Assembly (NCBI GenBank): GCA_038503035.1
Contig: JAVSML010021635.1
Span: 290,936-354,935 of the forward strand
Source: Crocodylus rhombifer
Taxonomy: Eukaryota > Chordata > Crocodylia > Crocodylidae
Direction: 5' to 3'
DNA: 64,000 bases
The notes under the pieces are model-generated. The model ran no database searches. It saw nothing but the letters and a program-made list of their open reading frames with translations, and was not told the DNA's origin. Both the position numbers and the translations under genes were made by a program. Position 1 is the stretch's first letter; each line of letters starts with the position of its first letter. Positions 23,091-35,999 of this stretch are shown here, in pieces.

Positions 23091-24671
23091 CAGGGGTGGG
23101 CAATTATTTTGGGTGGAGGGCCACTTACCCAGTTTTGGCAGGCTGTTGATGGCTGCATGGGTAGCCCCGCCTCTTGACAGGTGCCCTGCCCCTGGTCACC
23201 ATCTTGGGACCAGGGAAAGCACTGGTGGGGCTCAAAGTGGGGCACAGGCTAGCAGGGGTCTGTGTAGCTGGGCTGGGCTGCAACAACAGGGAGAAGGGGG
23301 AGCTCCATAGAACCCCTGCTGGCCAGGACCCGAGTACTCCTGCCATCCTGCTCTGGGCCCCACTGGCACTGGCCCTGGGACACCGGTGCAACTCTGTGCT
23401 CCTGCTAGCTCCCTGCCCACTCACTCCCAGTGCCCCCCAGCCCCACGATACAAAGGGGGGGCAGCGCACAACCCTGACCCCCTGCTTGCCAGAAGCTGGT
23501 GCTAAGCGTGGGGAAAAGGAGCCCCTTGCCTGCCCCATGGCCAGCACCCTGCACTGCAGTCACTCGCAGCCTGCGTGAGGCTACCTGTGCCTGCTCCGGA
23601 CAGCCCCGCATGTGCTGTGAGTGGCTGCAGCAGGGAGCACTGGCCACGGGGCAGGGAAGGGCCTCTTTCCTCCACACTGGGAAGGAGCAGGGAAGGAGCT
23701 CAGGGAAAAGTTGAGCACAGGGAGTGGGGGAAGTGGCCCCTCATAGAATCATAGAAGTAGGGTCGGAAGGGACCTTGTAGATCTTCAAGTCCGACCCCCC
23801 ACCTGGGCGGGAGAAAAACTGGACTCAAATGGCTCCAGCCAGGTAGGCATCAAGCCTCTTCTTAAAGACCCCCAGGGTAGGAGCCAGCACCACTTCCCTT
23901 GGAAGTTGATTCCAGATCCTAGCCGCCCTAACTGTGAAGTAGTTCTTGCAGGTCTAATCTAAACCTACTCTCTAATAATTTGTGTCCATCATTCCTTGTT
24001 ATGCCAGGGGGCGCTAGGGGAAACAGTGTCTCCCCCAAACCCTTCTGGTCCCCCCGTAGTGAGTTTATAGATGGTCACCAGGTCCCCCCTCAGCCTTCTC
24101 TTGTGAAGGCTGAACAGATTTAGGTCCCGCAGTCTTTCATTGTCGGGTCTGCCCTGTAGTCCCTCCTCTGGACCTTTTCAATGTTGTTCACATCCCTCCT
24201 GAAGTGGGGTGCACAGAACTGGACGCAGTACTCCAACTGTGGCCTCCCCCACCTTGTGGCTGGCACTCCCTGCTGCAGCTGATCGCAGCCTGTGCGGGGC
24301 TGTCAAGAGCAGGCATAAGTAGCCCCATGCAGGCTGCAAGCAGCTGCAGCATGGGGCACTGGCCATGGGGCGGGTGAGGAGCCATTTTCCACCCCTCTGC
24401 GCTCAGCTTTTCCCCATACTCCTCCCCCCTTCCTTCCGGTGTGGGACAGCCATGTGGTTCCAGGCCAGAAGCCCCTGCTGGGGCTTCCAGCTGGGGGGGG
24501 ATGGGGCCAGGTGGGTTCTACTGTTGTGGGAACCTGCCAGGCTTACCTTGGGTCCGACTGCCTTTGGTTCCTGTCATTTTTGTTATTCTTGACAGAAATA
24601 TTAATTTTCTAAATTTTTTAGGGGCCCTGCAGACCAGACCCGGCCCATGGTCCGTATTTTGCCCACCCCTG
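23091..24671. mobile_element. hAT (Charlie-like) non-autonomous element with target duplication
   Basis: Left end CAGGGGTGGGCAATTATTTT (23091) and right end reading TATTTTGCCCACCCCTG (to 24671) are terminal inverted repeats of the hAT-Charlie type. The flanking octamers AAGTAAAA (23083-23090) and AAGTAAAG (24672-24679) match at 7 of 8 bases, the target duplication size of hAT elements. The interior is GC-rich with no transposase frame. A CR1 3' end is inserted at 23741-24243. Confidence 0.85.
23741..24243 (-). mobile_element. CR1 LINE 3' end nested in the hAT element
   Basis: The tail reads TCATAGAATCATAGAAGTAG at 23741, followed by the CR1 3' UTR and the antisense of the ORF2 C-terminus, up to GGACGCAGTACTCCAACTG near 24240. 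It closely resembles the 3' part of the element at 11327-12079, so it belongs to the same subfamily. Its presence inside the hAT element shows it is the younger of the two. Confidence 0.92.
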
Positions 24672-24704
24672 AAGTAAAGTGCATCAGATCTTAAGAAGCA
24701 GGTA

Positions 24705-24825
24705 ACTAAGTCTGGAGCGGGCTTCAGGTCCAAGCCCTGTTGCTGTAATGTCCTTGGACACATCACTTGATTACTCTGCACCTCAATTTTTCATTTGTAA
24801 AAAATGGTTACTACTTTGCATTTTA
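24705..24825 (+). mobile_element. MIR SINE fragment
   Basis: Order of phrases fits the MIR core and 3' part: CTTGGACACATCACTTGATT, CTCTGCACCTCAATTTTTCA, then ATTTGTAAAAAATGG. Plus strand, diverged. Confidence 0.65.
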
Positions 24826-24829
24826 GATA

Positions 24830-25057
24830 CAGGTAGTCCTCACTTAATGTCATCCTGGTTAACGTTGTTTCATTATGATGTCACTGATCTAGTAGAGAAC
24901 ATATTTGTTTAAAGTTGCGCAATATTCGGTTATAGCATTGTTTGGCCGCAGCCTGCTAGTAGGTGACTACTGTGACAAAATTGGATTCACTCAACATTGT
25001 TTCACTTAAAGTTGCATTTTCAAGAATGTAACTATGACGTTAGGTGAGGAGTAGCCA
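24830..25057. mobile_element. Tigger-like (Tc1/mariner superfamily) MITE
   Basis: Left end CAGGTAGTCCTCACTTAATG and right end, reverse-complemented, TGGCTACTCCTCACCTAACG form inverted repeats, flanked by TA on both sides (24828-24829 and 25058-25059). The 228-bp length and absence of a frame fit a non-autonomous element. Confidence 0.65.
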
Positions 25058-25544
25058 TACAGACTAGGGCTGCCTAACTCATAGGCTGCTTGCCAGAATG
25101 GAACCCAGGATACAAATAATAACTTCACAAAATAGATGGTGGGTTTGAGTAAACTTACCTTGCCACTAAGATAGAATGCCATAGGAGCTCATACTATTAT
25201 TTCTTCAGATCTTAAACTGGGGAGAGCTGGGAGTGATCAACAAGACTATACAAGTCACAAGTGCTATAGCAAAACCCCCAGTTTATATATGCATTCCCTT
25301 CCCTTCCCCAATTATTTCTGGCTTTTTTTTCTCTCCCTCTCTATTCCCTATAGACAAATATAAGCGAGCTCAGACTTAGGATAAACTTTAACATTTTTAT
25401 TTTGGTAGCAAGTTTTTTGTTTTGGATATCCAGTTTTATATTGCATTATTATTAGGTTTGTATTGATTCTTACTGTTGTATATTGTATTATTATCATTTT
25501 CATACTGATTTTTATGGTTTCATATGGATATTGTATGGTTTAGG

Positions 25545-26385
25545 CCTGTGTTTATAAGTTAACCAAAGTAATGTCAAGTTTCCATTTTGTATGTCAAGTC
25601 TCCATCTTGTGTCCTCTGCCCAGGCATCCTCTGTGTTGCAACTGTATCAGTCATGTACCCCCTCCCATGTAAATTGGTTCCTGGATGAATGAGAGTGATT
25701 GGGAATGATTGAAATACAATGGTAGCAGGCCTCTACTGAATGGCCTGTAATGACTGGGCCATCGCCTCCCATTGACTCATCTAGGAACCACAGACCTCAC
25801 CCAGGAACAGAGACAAGAACCCAGCATTTGAAAGACAAAAGACCCTGCAGAACCAGCAACTCTACCATTGTACCTCACCATTACAGACACCCGAAACTGC
25901 ACATTCCTGCATGGAGCACACATTCTCAGTACACCAGGGGCTGACCCTTACCTGGACATGCCTCCTATCACTAGGGTCACACAAGGTCTGCCCCTATAAA
26001 AAGGGGCAGTGAAGACAGACCCAGTGGGACGCCCTCACCATCTGGACCAGCACCATGCCACACCACCTATCCACCCAGAGGCCCTGCTGGCAACCCCCCT
26101 CTGGACAACATCTACTGGACAAGGACCCCTTTCCAGCCTTGATAGGTAGCTATCACCCCCCACCCCCTCTTCAACCAAGGACTTGGACTCTGCTTCTCTT
26201 TCCTACCTGGACTCCAGCCCTTCCACTGAATCTCTTTCTCCTGCTGCCATTGTGAGTGCTTCTGCCTGTGCTTGTGTGTGCGTGCGTGTGAACCAATAAC
26301 TTCATGGGGCTGTGTAGTGTGTTGTCTGTTTAATAAAACTTTTATTTGGACCCCTAAGTTGGGTTTTCCTTTACTATGATTTGGC
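25545..26385 (+). mobile_element. solo-LTR candidate with TATA box and polyA signal
   Basis: The order U3-like sequence, TATA box CTATAAAAAG (25994-26003), short leader, then polyadenylation signal AATAAA (about 26331) spaced about 330 bp downstream is that of a retroviral LTR. No internal coding sequence adjoins it. Exact borders and target duplication were not found. Confidence 0.5.
25994..26003 (+). promoter_or_regulatory. TATA box of the solo-LTR candidate
   Basis: CTATAAAAAG inside a short GC-flanked context (CCCC before, GGGGC after). Fits an LTR promoter. Confidence 0.45.
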
Positions 26386-28989
26386 CCTGCTCTAATCTCT
26401 GCTCCTCGCCCTTCAAACTTCTGTCTCATTTCTCCCTCTCCTGCTTCTGGCCCCTTTCCACCTCCAACACCTGTCCTGAGCTCCACTCTGCCTCCAAGCC
26501 CCCAGTTTCTTTGCCACTGTCTTATCCCCACTGCCTTTTCCTTTTCCCCTGAGCAACCAGGTTTCTGCCTTAGTTTCTTTCCTGGCTGTCTCTTCCCTGC
26601 CACCATTTATCTGCCCCCCCCCCAATATCTCAGCTGTCTGCCTCTATTTCCAGCCCCAGTCTACCTTAAGTAAACCCAAGCCTCCATTCATCAGCCAGCT
26701 TCTCTGTAGTCCACCAGTTCTAATCCCAGTTCTGGCAACTTTCACTCCCCAGACTTTAACTCTCTCTCTCTCACCTGAACCTTCCTCTGAGTATCCCAGG
26801 TACCCCAAGCACACATACACACTGTATTATCCAAGTTAGGAACTTACCTGTGTGTATGTGTAGGTGGGTTGTATGTGAGCGTGTGTATATATATATGGCA
26901 TTGTGTGCATAATATACGAATTAGTGATCTGTGTCTAACCTTTGGGGCGTATAGTGTATGCGCTTGAATTGGTGATAGGTATGCATATGCTTAGGCTGGT
27001 TTGGATATGTAAGTGCCTAAGCTGGTTGTGTGTGTGTGTGTGTATGCACCTAATTGATTTGTGTGTTTGTACATGTGCAATTGTGTCACACCCTCCTGTC
27101 TAACCAGCGCAAGATTGAGATCCTGAGAACTGGTTTGACCCAACAGTGCCAAATTCTGTTCCAACAGTTTCTAAACTTTATGTTTTGGGACTTTGCAGCA
27201 TAAACATGGGCAAGAGGGTAGCAGTTATTACATTTATGCAGCCATTTGTTCAGGTTGAACCCAACCCATTTGTCTAAAACAAAAATATTAGTCTAACCCC
27301 TTGACCATCAACCCATATAAAACACTCCAGGGGAAAGCAAAACACTTATCTGCAGGCACAACCTATATTCAGGGTGGGCGGTTTCTTTCCCAGCTAGAGA
27401 TATGAGGCCAAAGCAGAGTCTCTTTGACATCAGTAACAAATTTAGTAATAAATGTTGCATGATCATAACAAGCAGTAACAGCTCCGATCCTGATTGACTA
27501 CACAATTGCCGAGAATCCAATCAGTCTAAAAACACTGGTAGATCAACATGATAAAATAGGAGGAGGGAGACTTGGCACTTCAGTGAAGTTAATGTGCATC
27601 TCATCTGTTTCCTGGCCTTCTCAGCCTGAACATAGATTTTGGTAGTACCTAAACAGGCAACCAACAAGCCATAGCCCATGAACTATAGGACCCAGCCAAT
27701 CCACAATCACAGTATTTCAGAGCAAACAACAAATTCTGCATTTACTAAGACCATGATTTAAAAAACCCCACAAGTACACGAATAACAGTTCTTATAGCGT
27801 TAAAAATAATTAAGATGTCTCAAGATGCTCAAACTAACATTAAGTCTGTGTGGCCTGGTTTTGCTTAAATTCTTCTGACACTGTGTATTTTCAAAGGTCC
27901 TAGATATCTGTCATACTACATGACAAACTGTGCAGTGATAGTAGGTCTCCATGATGAATCCTCATGTAATCATCATAGTTGTAAGAACTGTTCTTCACCT
28001 TTGATGTTGTAATCTGCAATATTCGTCCTCCCCTTTTATTTTTTGAAAAGCACACTCTGCAGCCACAACATTTTGCCAACGCTGTATGTGAAAATTGGGT
28101 CCCTAACCTAACTAACATACTGACAATCACTCCCTCAATGTCAACTTTATCAGAACCAAGCCCAAAGTCAGGAGATGCTGTATTGAATTGTTTCAAATAA
28201 AACTGGTCTTCTAAAAGGTTTCTGAAATCTTTTAATTATGAGAATATGAAAAATTCAACTCCTATTATAATCAGTTGATCATGACACTGAATACCAAAAA
28301 CCCAATGTGAAGGAGAATATTTGGGTAATCTTGAAAATATTTGTGTGCTTTTATTTGGTAGGTTAATTGCATTTAATGTTTTAGTTAACACATGGGTGAG
28401 TACAAAACTTATTTTTAAATGGTGCCAGAAAAAAACAGATGACTATAAACTCAACCAATGTACATCTATATACAAATTAATTTTAAGAGAGCTATGTATA
28501 TACTTAAAATGAATATAAAACAGTCAACCTTTCAACCACTATGCCCACTTGCCTTACTGTGCCTAAATAGTCTATAAATCCAGATGCAAGCTGTCACAGA
28601 AACTTCTTTGGAGAGCGTGGGAAGTTGAAAGTCAGTGTTTCCTATTAATTAATAATTATTTTCAGCTGTTTTGGCAAGTGATTAAAACAAATTGTCTGCC
28701 TTTAATGTTACCATATAAAAGGTTTTCTCTTTAAAGTCTTACAGATCAAGTGGAAATTGCCTCATTTGTAGGAAGGTGTCTGGATGGTGAATTTGTAAGC
28801 AAACACAATGTAGAAATACAATACTGGCTTTTCAGTCCTTTCTATAAAATCCCCATTGAAATTATTTCTTGATAATATGAGTTAGAAAGGGGAAGACAAC
28901 TTGAGCTAATTAAAACAGTATTTAATTGTAACTGAACTACAGCATCATGACATACAAGAGCTTTTCAAGTTCTTATGTGTATAGCATGC
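26386..28989. other. no gene seen; microsatellite near 27028-27045
   Basis: Pyrimidine-rich stretch (about 26390-26770), a short TATATA run near 26887 and a TG run at about 27028-27045. The rest is AT-rich without coding or repeat signals that I can name. Confidence 0.45.
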
Positions 28990-29170
28990 AGCAATTTATT
29001 TCATATTACCCTGTCAATACCCAGGGAGGGTACTAAGTAGGGGGATAGATCATTCTAGATATATCCAATTCAGTGGTCTCCCTCTACAGCATCCGCCTTT
29101 GCCACTGTTGGAGACAGGATACTGTGCTAAATGGACCATTGGTCTGACCCAGTATAGTACTTAGGTTTTT
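28990..29170 (+). repeat. unclassified interspersed repeat
   Basis: The segment CAGGGAGGGTACTAAGTAG (about 29022) recurs in reverse orientation at 16904-16924, and the downstream phrase GACCATTGGTCTGACCCAGT is familiar from LINE 3' ends in reptiles. Class not settled. Confidence 0.4.
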
Positions 29171-29319
29171 AAGCAAATCAAGCATATAGTCTTAATGATT
29201 GTTTTAGAAGCCCTGTCATAATTTAATATAGCATCTTTCATTCTAAGCTACTTTATAAACTTTAACATTCTTATCACAAAGTACTATTAATATGCCAACA
29301 TGACAAAAAAACATGACTC

Positions 29320-29342
29320 CCCCCCCCCCCAAAAAAAAACAA
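29320..29342. repeat. C-run followed by A-run
   Basis: About 11 C's followed by about 10 A's. Homopolymer tract, prone to length error in sequencing. Confidence 0.8.
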
Positions 29343-29614
29343 AAACCATATGGCCTAGCACTACAATGGCTTCTGTTGAACTGCCTCTCCTATCCAGAGG
29401 CCCTCTTTGTAGGGTTCCACATGGATGCATAATATCTCCAATTCACTTCAATATCAACATGAAGCCACTAGGAGAAAGAACATGGAGTTTACCTGCCAAA
29501 AGTGTGCCAGTGACATTCAGAGAGCTATCTTATTCACAACAGATACAATTACCACCACTTCTAAAAGGTCAGAATGCCAATATGGAATCAAAACTTTGTG
29601 CAATATTTTTTTGC

Positions 29615-29690
29615 AAATATCTAGTTGGTCTAATAAAAGATATCACCTCTGCCACAAGTTTTGATTCCTTTTGCCTCTAGACCAATACAA
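29615..29690 (+). mobile_element. Penelope-like 3' end fragment
   Basis: TAGTTGGTCTAATAAAAGAT in plus orientation matches the 3' region of the element at 19915-20349 and the copy at 52155-52250, both of which lie on the other strand. Downstream sequence differs, so it is another subfamily or decayed. Confidence 0.45.
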
Positions 29691-32600
29691 CTACAAGCTG
29701 GATACCAGAATACCAATATGAAATTAGCTGACTCCAGCAGAACCCAGGCAAGTCCAAAGTGATGCAAGTTGGAAAAGAAAAATGCTTAGAGAGGTCAACT
29801 AAAACACTGTCTCAACACAGGCTTCTAGCTTCCTTCCAGCAGCTTCTCCCTTGGCTGATTAGCTCTGATTCCAAACCTCAGCTCTTTAGATTGAGTGCGA
29901 TTGCCCATGTCCCAGTTAAGTTTGAATGCAAAGCACATGTTTGATGTGGAGGACTTGATTTTTAAATAAACCCTAAGCTATCATCTAGGTATATAACAAT
30001 GACAAATTCGTTAAGAATATCTTGGAAAATACCACTAACAGTATCATTTGCACTAGCACCATCATGATGAAGTTGCTGATCAAGACAAGCCACTTTTCAT
30101 CCTGCTCCATCCTGATGGGCTGCATAACTGCCCCCCTGCTCATGAACCATGTTTTTTTGGCTCCATGGTTTTCCTGCTTATGCAGTCTTGGACTATGTTC
30201 CCCAGTTTATCATCTGTTTCTAGCACAAGTTCTGTAAAGATCTAGATGTGGAACCTCTCCTTTCCACCTCAGATCACCCAGGCAAATGGAAAGAGAGAGC
30301 ATATGAACCAGAACTTTAAACAATACTTCTAGAGTTTCTCAAACTGTCTACAGGAAACTGGGTTGGCTCGTTACCCCTTAAAGAGTTTACTCACGACAAT
30401 TAAACCCTTACCTCAACCAGCCAGATCCTGTTGTTTGTTAGCTATGAATTCTATTCGCATCTTTATCCTGCTCTGGCCACATTCCCCTGTGAAATTTCTC
30501 CACCAGTGGTTCATTATCTAGCTCCAAGAATAGAAAGTATCTTAACTCTGCTAAGACAGTTTACAAACGTCATGCCAACCGTAACTGTCAGCTCATGCCA
30601 CCTTTTTCTTGTCATGGACAAGACCCAACTCTTCTTGAAGAACATCAGGACAAGCCATCGGTCAGACTGGGCTACCGATACTTGAGTTCCTTTGAGATCA
30701 TTGAATAAGTAACTCTAGTGGCATTCAAGACTCTTCCACCTGAAACCCTGAGAGTGCATCCCATGTTCTGTTCTCAAGCCTTGTACTAAGAACACCAATC
30801 TAGAGTAGCATTTTCTGCCTCCACTACCTGTAACTATTCAAGGACACAAAAAATAAACCATTAGGCAGATGGTCAGGAGAAACACTATTATCCAATAGAT
30901 TGTTTCACTGACCCATATCCTTCCTAATCATAAGAATAGAGACCACATTTAGGACTCTGGCCCTTTTAGGGTATTACATCAAGCCCACATAGAAAGACCC
31001 AGACCTGGCCCACAACCAGTTAACGTAAGGCCCATGGGCCCTTGCAGCTCCCTCTCCCACTGCCACATAGCAGAGGAGGGTCCAGGTTAGGGGCAAGGGG
31101 CCATGTCCTGTTGGGGCTGCCTATGTGGTATGGGAAGTGAAAGAAAAGGACCTTGGGACCGAACCCTCAGTACATGACCTCATGGTTTGTGGCTCGCAGC
31201 TCTATCGAAGTTTGACAGCTCTGGCTTGACAGAGTCTTTTAGAACAGATCAGGCCAAACGAAAAGTCAGACCATGTTTTTGAAATGTTACATGGACTCCC
31301 TCTTTGAGGATGCTTTTCCACTGTAAGAGACATCCAGCACTTGAAGTTCCTTTCTACCACCTCAACCCCATAAAAAAAATCCAAAATCAAAATATCAACC
31401 TAAGCAGAGTTTTGGTACCTAAAAGGGAGAACTGCCAAATACTCCATCAAGTAGACCTAGGACTTTCCCACTGCAAAGCTAAAGGCATTTAGATTCTAAG
31501 GTTGTCCAGTGGCAACAGAAAACCCCAAGGTAATACATACAGCCTCCCTGCAGACATTGTAATTGTTGTATTATGTTGGGGAAATAGTCACTCTCTCCTA
31601 CTCTGACAAGAGCTTCTGGCTCTGGGGGCAAGGTCTGGATTTTGGTTCTTTTCCGTCTGTTACATGTTGCAGCTTGTTGACAGTTTCCCTTGGCTGTTGG
31701 CTTCTGGCTCTGATTGTAAGGTTAGATATTCTTCAGCTGTTGGTGCACATTTATTTAAGTCTAAAAGTTTTCACCTTACTAGTAATCTATTTCTTGTTGA
31801 AGTTTAACAGTTGCACAACACAAGTATCATTATAAAATATCACAAATCAGTGTTTGCAGGAGATTCGAGTCAAGTGGTTAACTGTTAATATCCCACAACT
31901 CATGAATGAGTCATTTTGTTCATTTTTATGCATTTGTTCAAATGTAGCATATCACACAGTGAAATGAGATAGAAATAGTCAGCTAGTGGGATTATTCAAA
32001 GCAGCAAGGTCAGAAAAAAATATATATATATTTTAAAAGGGTAATGTATTCCTCAACAGAATCTACTACAATATTCAAACTCATGAGATACTTGTTATGA
32101 AAGGGCATTTGCTGGAGTGGTTAATACTTGCCATGACACATGCGGGGACTGAATATGGAGCAGGGCATTACCCTAGCTGCTTGGTGTATCTCATCAAGAT
32201 ACCAACACTTGCTTCAGAACTTAAGAATTCATTGAGTGAAGCAGACATCACCCATTGTCTTGCAGGGTCAGGTCACTCCCAGGGCCTCAGGAGCCCAAAT
32301 CCTGCAAGACAACACTTGAGGTACACTTCTACAAGCAGGGAAATCTGGGGTACCCAACGTGGGGCACACTTCTGCAAATAGGGAAACCTAGGTGGTGCTC
32401 CTGAGGTCTGATCCGACACATCCCAGCAATTCCTTGAATTCCTGGGAGCACCTGCTCAGGGAGGCTGAAGTGTATGGGTAGCCCTGAGCTGCCCATACTC
32501 TCCTGCCTTAAAGCAGACAGACACTTGCCACAAAATAGCAGCACAAATTTATATTACCTTTTGTCAAGACCACAAATTTGGGCATTGGTGGCACAACAAA

Positions 32601-35600
32601 GGGCCTGGATATCTGCTTGCTTTCTCTTTGTGCCACCATAAAAACTGCTATAGAAGCACAAAGGTGACATATGTTTGCAGCCTAAGTCATGCTGCCTCTT
32701 ATTCTACTGCAAGTCTGTACAAGTTCCTGCTTTAATTTATTACAGCTGTGAATAAAACTTGAAAATATATCCTATACCTAATCAGAACCTGATTCTGCTG
32801 GTGACCTGAAACAGAAGCTCAGGATACGTCTGCATGAAGTGTAATGATACATATTCCCCAATTTCTCTGTTCAAAGCGCATAAAACAGGAGAGGAAGGAT
32901 CACATTATAAAGATTTGTACAGTCCATGTTGTGATGCAACCAATTTGGGGAGCACAAACTAGAGAACTTGGAAGATTGTGATTATTTATATTTTCCTTCT
33001 TATCCAGAAGGAACCAAGTCCAAAATGCCTATCAGAGAGCCTCACAGGACATTAGAATCCCAAGCAGAAGCCAGGTTTGAGCACAATTAGTTTGAACACC
33101 ACCAAAGAGTAATCGAGAGCAAAAAAGCCCAGCACAGACTAAATCCATAGAGTGCATTATTAAGAAATCCCAAGTGAGCAAAGTTTGGAATAGACATCTA
33201 CAATCCACCACTCATTGCCTCCATTTGATCCATGACCAGAAGTAGGACACCCTACTTCCATTAAGGCAAGAGCTTCTGTGGTTTTAATGGTTGAGAAATA
33301 TAGCAAGGACAATCTGATTTATTACAGAATTATAGCTACTGATATAGTGATCGACTTAAAAGCAACAAAGAAACACCAAAACATAATCCTCTGTGTAATA
33401 AGCACATTACAGCTTCCACAGTGTGATAAGTCCACCCCAGACTGGCTGAGCACATGAGGGGGTTATTTCTGCAAAACACTTCATGCACCAGCAGTGAGGG
33501 AGAAGCCCTTTTTTCCTACCTAAAGCTGCCAAACTGTGGACAGCAGCCATGCAAAGGTAGGAAACTCCTGTAAATTAAATGTTTTTCTTTTCCTGTAACT
33601 AATACCAAGGTCACTCATACTGTACCTACTTCTTACTGGCAAGTCTAGCAGAAGTCCAGCTGCTGATAGAAACTGTAAGTGTCGTTTAATTTTGTTACAT
33701 ATCCATAAAATACAATAAAAATATAAAGGCCTCATAGCCATAAAACAGTAGCTTCCATGACACTGAAAGTTCCAACATAAGGATTCATAAACTACTCTGA
33801 TTCAACAAAAATGTGATGATTCAGCCCTTTATAAAGATGCAAACCATGTATAGGAAAGCAACAACAAATAAAAGGTTCTACAAACCACATCTAGATTTCA
33901 CAGTCATAGGGCTCCTCTGACACCAGCTATTTTTAAAGGAAAGGGATCTATGACAGAAAAAAGCATTTCTGGAATTGCATGACACTGACATTATATTATC
34001 TTTCACGATGACTGTTAATAGAAGTGGATTGAAAAAAAAGTGGTACTAGCCCTTAAATGATATACAAAAGTAAGAAGTCATATAAGCACACGATAAGGAG
34101 CTGAAAGAGTTGATGCATTGTGCTCATGTGAGGCACAGAAAGTAAAACATACTGGGAGCAAGAAAACTGAGTGAACAGGAAAACTTGGCTAGAAATTAAT
34201 TTGTCATTTCACTCCCCACTGATTACTTTTCTCTCAAACCCCACCTCTCTGTTTTTCTCCTTTATGTCCCCTCCTCCACATCTGCTGCTTTCATTGTTTT
34301 CCTACAGGGCGACTCAGTTTATGGTAACAGCAGACAGAAACTAACTTATGTCTCAAATGCAGCATAGAATAGAGGTCATGGAGTGCTTTAGAGATCAGGA
34401 TTTTAGTCACATTCACTCTTCAGTTACTGTTACTGTTAAATACACAACAGAGAAAAGACTACTTGAGGTAGTCAAGAGGTAGGGTTCAAATCAATCTGTT
34501 CAGCCGAGGAAATAGGACAAGTAAGAGTAAAGGAGGAGGCATAAAAAAAAAAAAAAGAGTTCATGAGTGAGAAAGGCCAAAACAAGTAACATTATTTTCA
34601 CTGCACACACAACAATAAAACTACTGAAACAAGGCCATACTATTTTCTAGCACACACAAGTGCCAAATGTCAAAGTTTGAGGCTACTCCTGCTGACTGAT
34701 CCTGTCCATGATTTGCCTCATACAGATAGATTTAGTCAGGTCATGTAAAGTATAAAAATACTACTTTATTTTTACACTTCAAATAAATGCACTGTAAAAA
34801 GTATAAAAATGCAGTGTAAGAAGTATATAAAGACTTCTTTATTTTTACACATTAAATACTGGCTTATGTACTTTCGAATATGAGATTTTGAATGTCTTTC
34901 ACTTCGATGTTTAAACCACTGTTGTGGCAGGGTGAATATGTACTTATAGTTTCTTCCACTACATCCACATGCTGAAAGTGTTCACAGGCCAATTATCATT
35001 TTTATAGCAAGGACATAAATTGTGAGGGTACTTTAAACTATAAGCACCAAGCCCAGAAATCCCAACATAAATTAAAAATAAGTAATACAATAATAATTAA
35101 CTCCTATATAGGACTTTTCATCTGTCTTGAGAGAGACTCTGTGAAGGACACCCTCTTACCTATTCTACAAAGGGAGACAAGTAACTTTAGTTTGTTTCTC
35201 ACCTATCTCGGTTGGGAAAAAAACAACTTCCATTCTGCAAGAAATTTTGATATTTAAAAATTCAAAAATGTTCAGGGATAAAAAATTCTGAATAATTTCA
35301 ATTAAAACATTTTAAAACAAAAAATATATTGATGCTGTTCCCCCTATTACAAAAGAGCTAGAATTAAACAAAATGAAAGAGTCAAAATGATATAAGAAAA
35401 CTGAAATGAAATCCTCCATTCTAATTTTAAAATTTTTCAAAAAATTGTTAAAAAATGTGAAACTTACTCCTTTATTCATTCAAAAAATTAGGTTTAAATG
35501 AAATAGCCTTTTACAGCAAAATTTGAATTGAATTGTTTTCAACAGTTCTGGTTTTAGGTTTTTATAGTACTGTTTACAACATGCTGAAGTATAGAATTGG

Positions 35601-35990
35601 CCAGAATTGCACTGAAGAGAGATAAAAATTGATCCACCAAATCTCTCTCACACACAGACACGCAAGTTAGGACTAAGTGTCATTCTTCCCATTGCTAGCA
35701 GCAAACATCATGCCCCCAAAATACCTCAGCTACAAGGATGAGAAAATAATGCGTATTTGTATTTAGATCATATATAGTATTTATTCCCTCAACAATTTAC
35801 ACATTGGATACCTGTATCTTACTTTACAAAGGTGAGTTGAGGAATATTTCTTAAATACTTTGATGAAAGAGGTATTTACAATAGAAAACATTTTAAGCAG
35901 AATTATCTGTATTAAAAATCAAGGTTCCCTTTCTTGAAATTTCTATTATGACATAGTGTATGACTGACTATCTCCTTATCCAGATCTTCA
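29691..35990. other. long stretch without a recognised gene or repeat
   Basis: AT-rich, mostly unique sequence. Checked for splice-bounded frames on both strands; none was convincing. Short A-runs occur (34542-34556). Confidence 0.4.
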
Positions 35991-35999
35991 ACCAAAATC

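Noticed and set aside
25750..26255. Proline-rich frames in the LTR candidate as genes
   Set aside because: They overlap the TATA box and leader of the LTR-like block and have no recognised domain.
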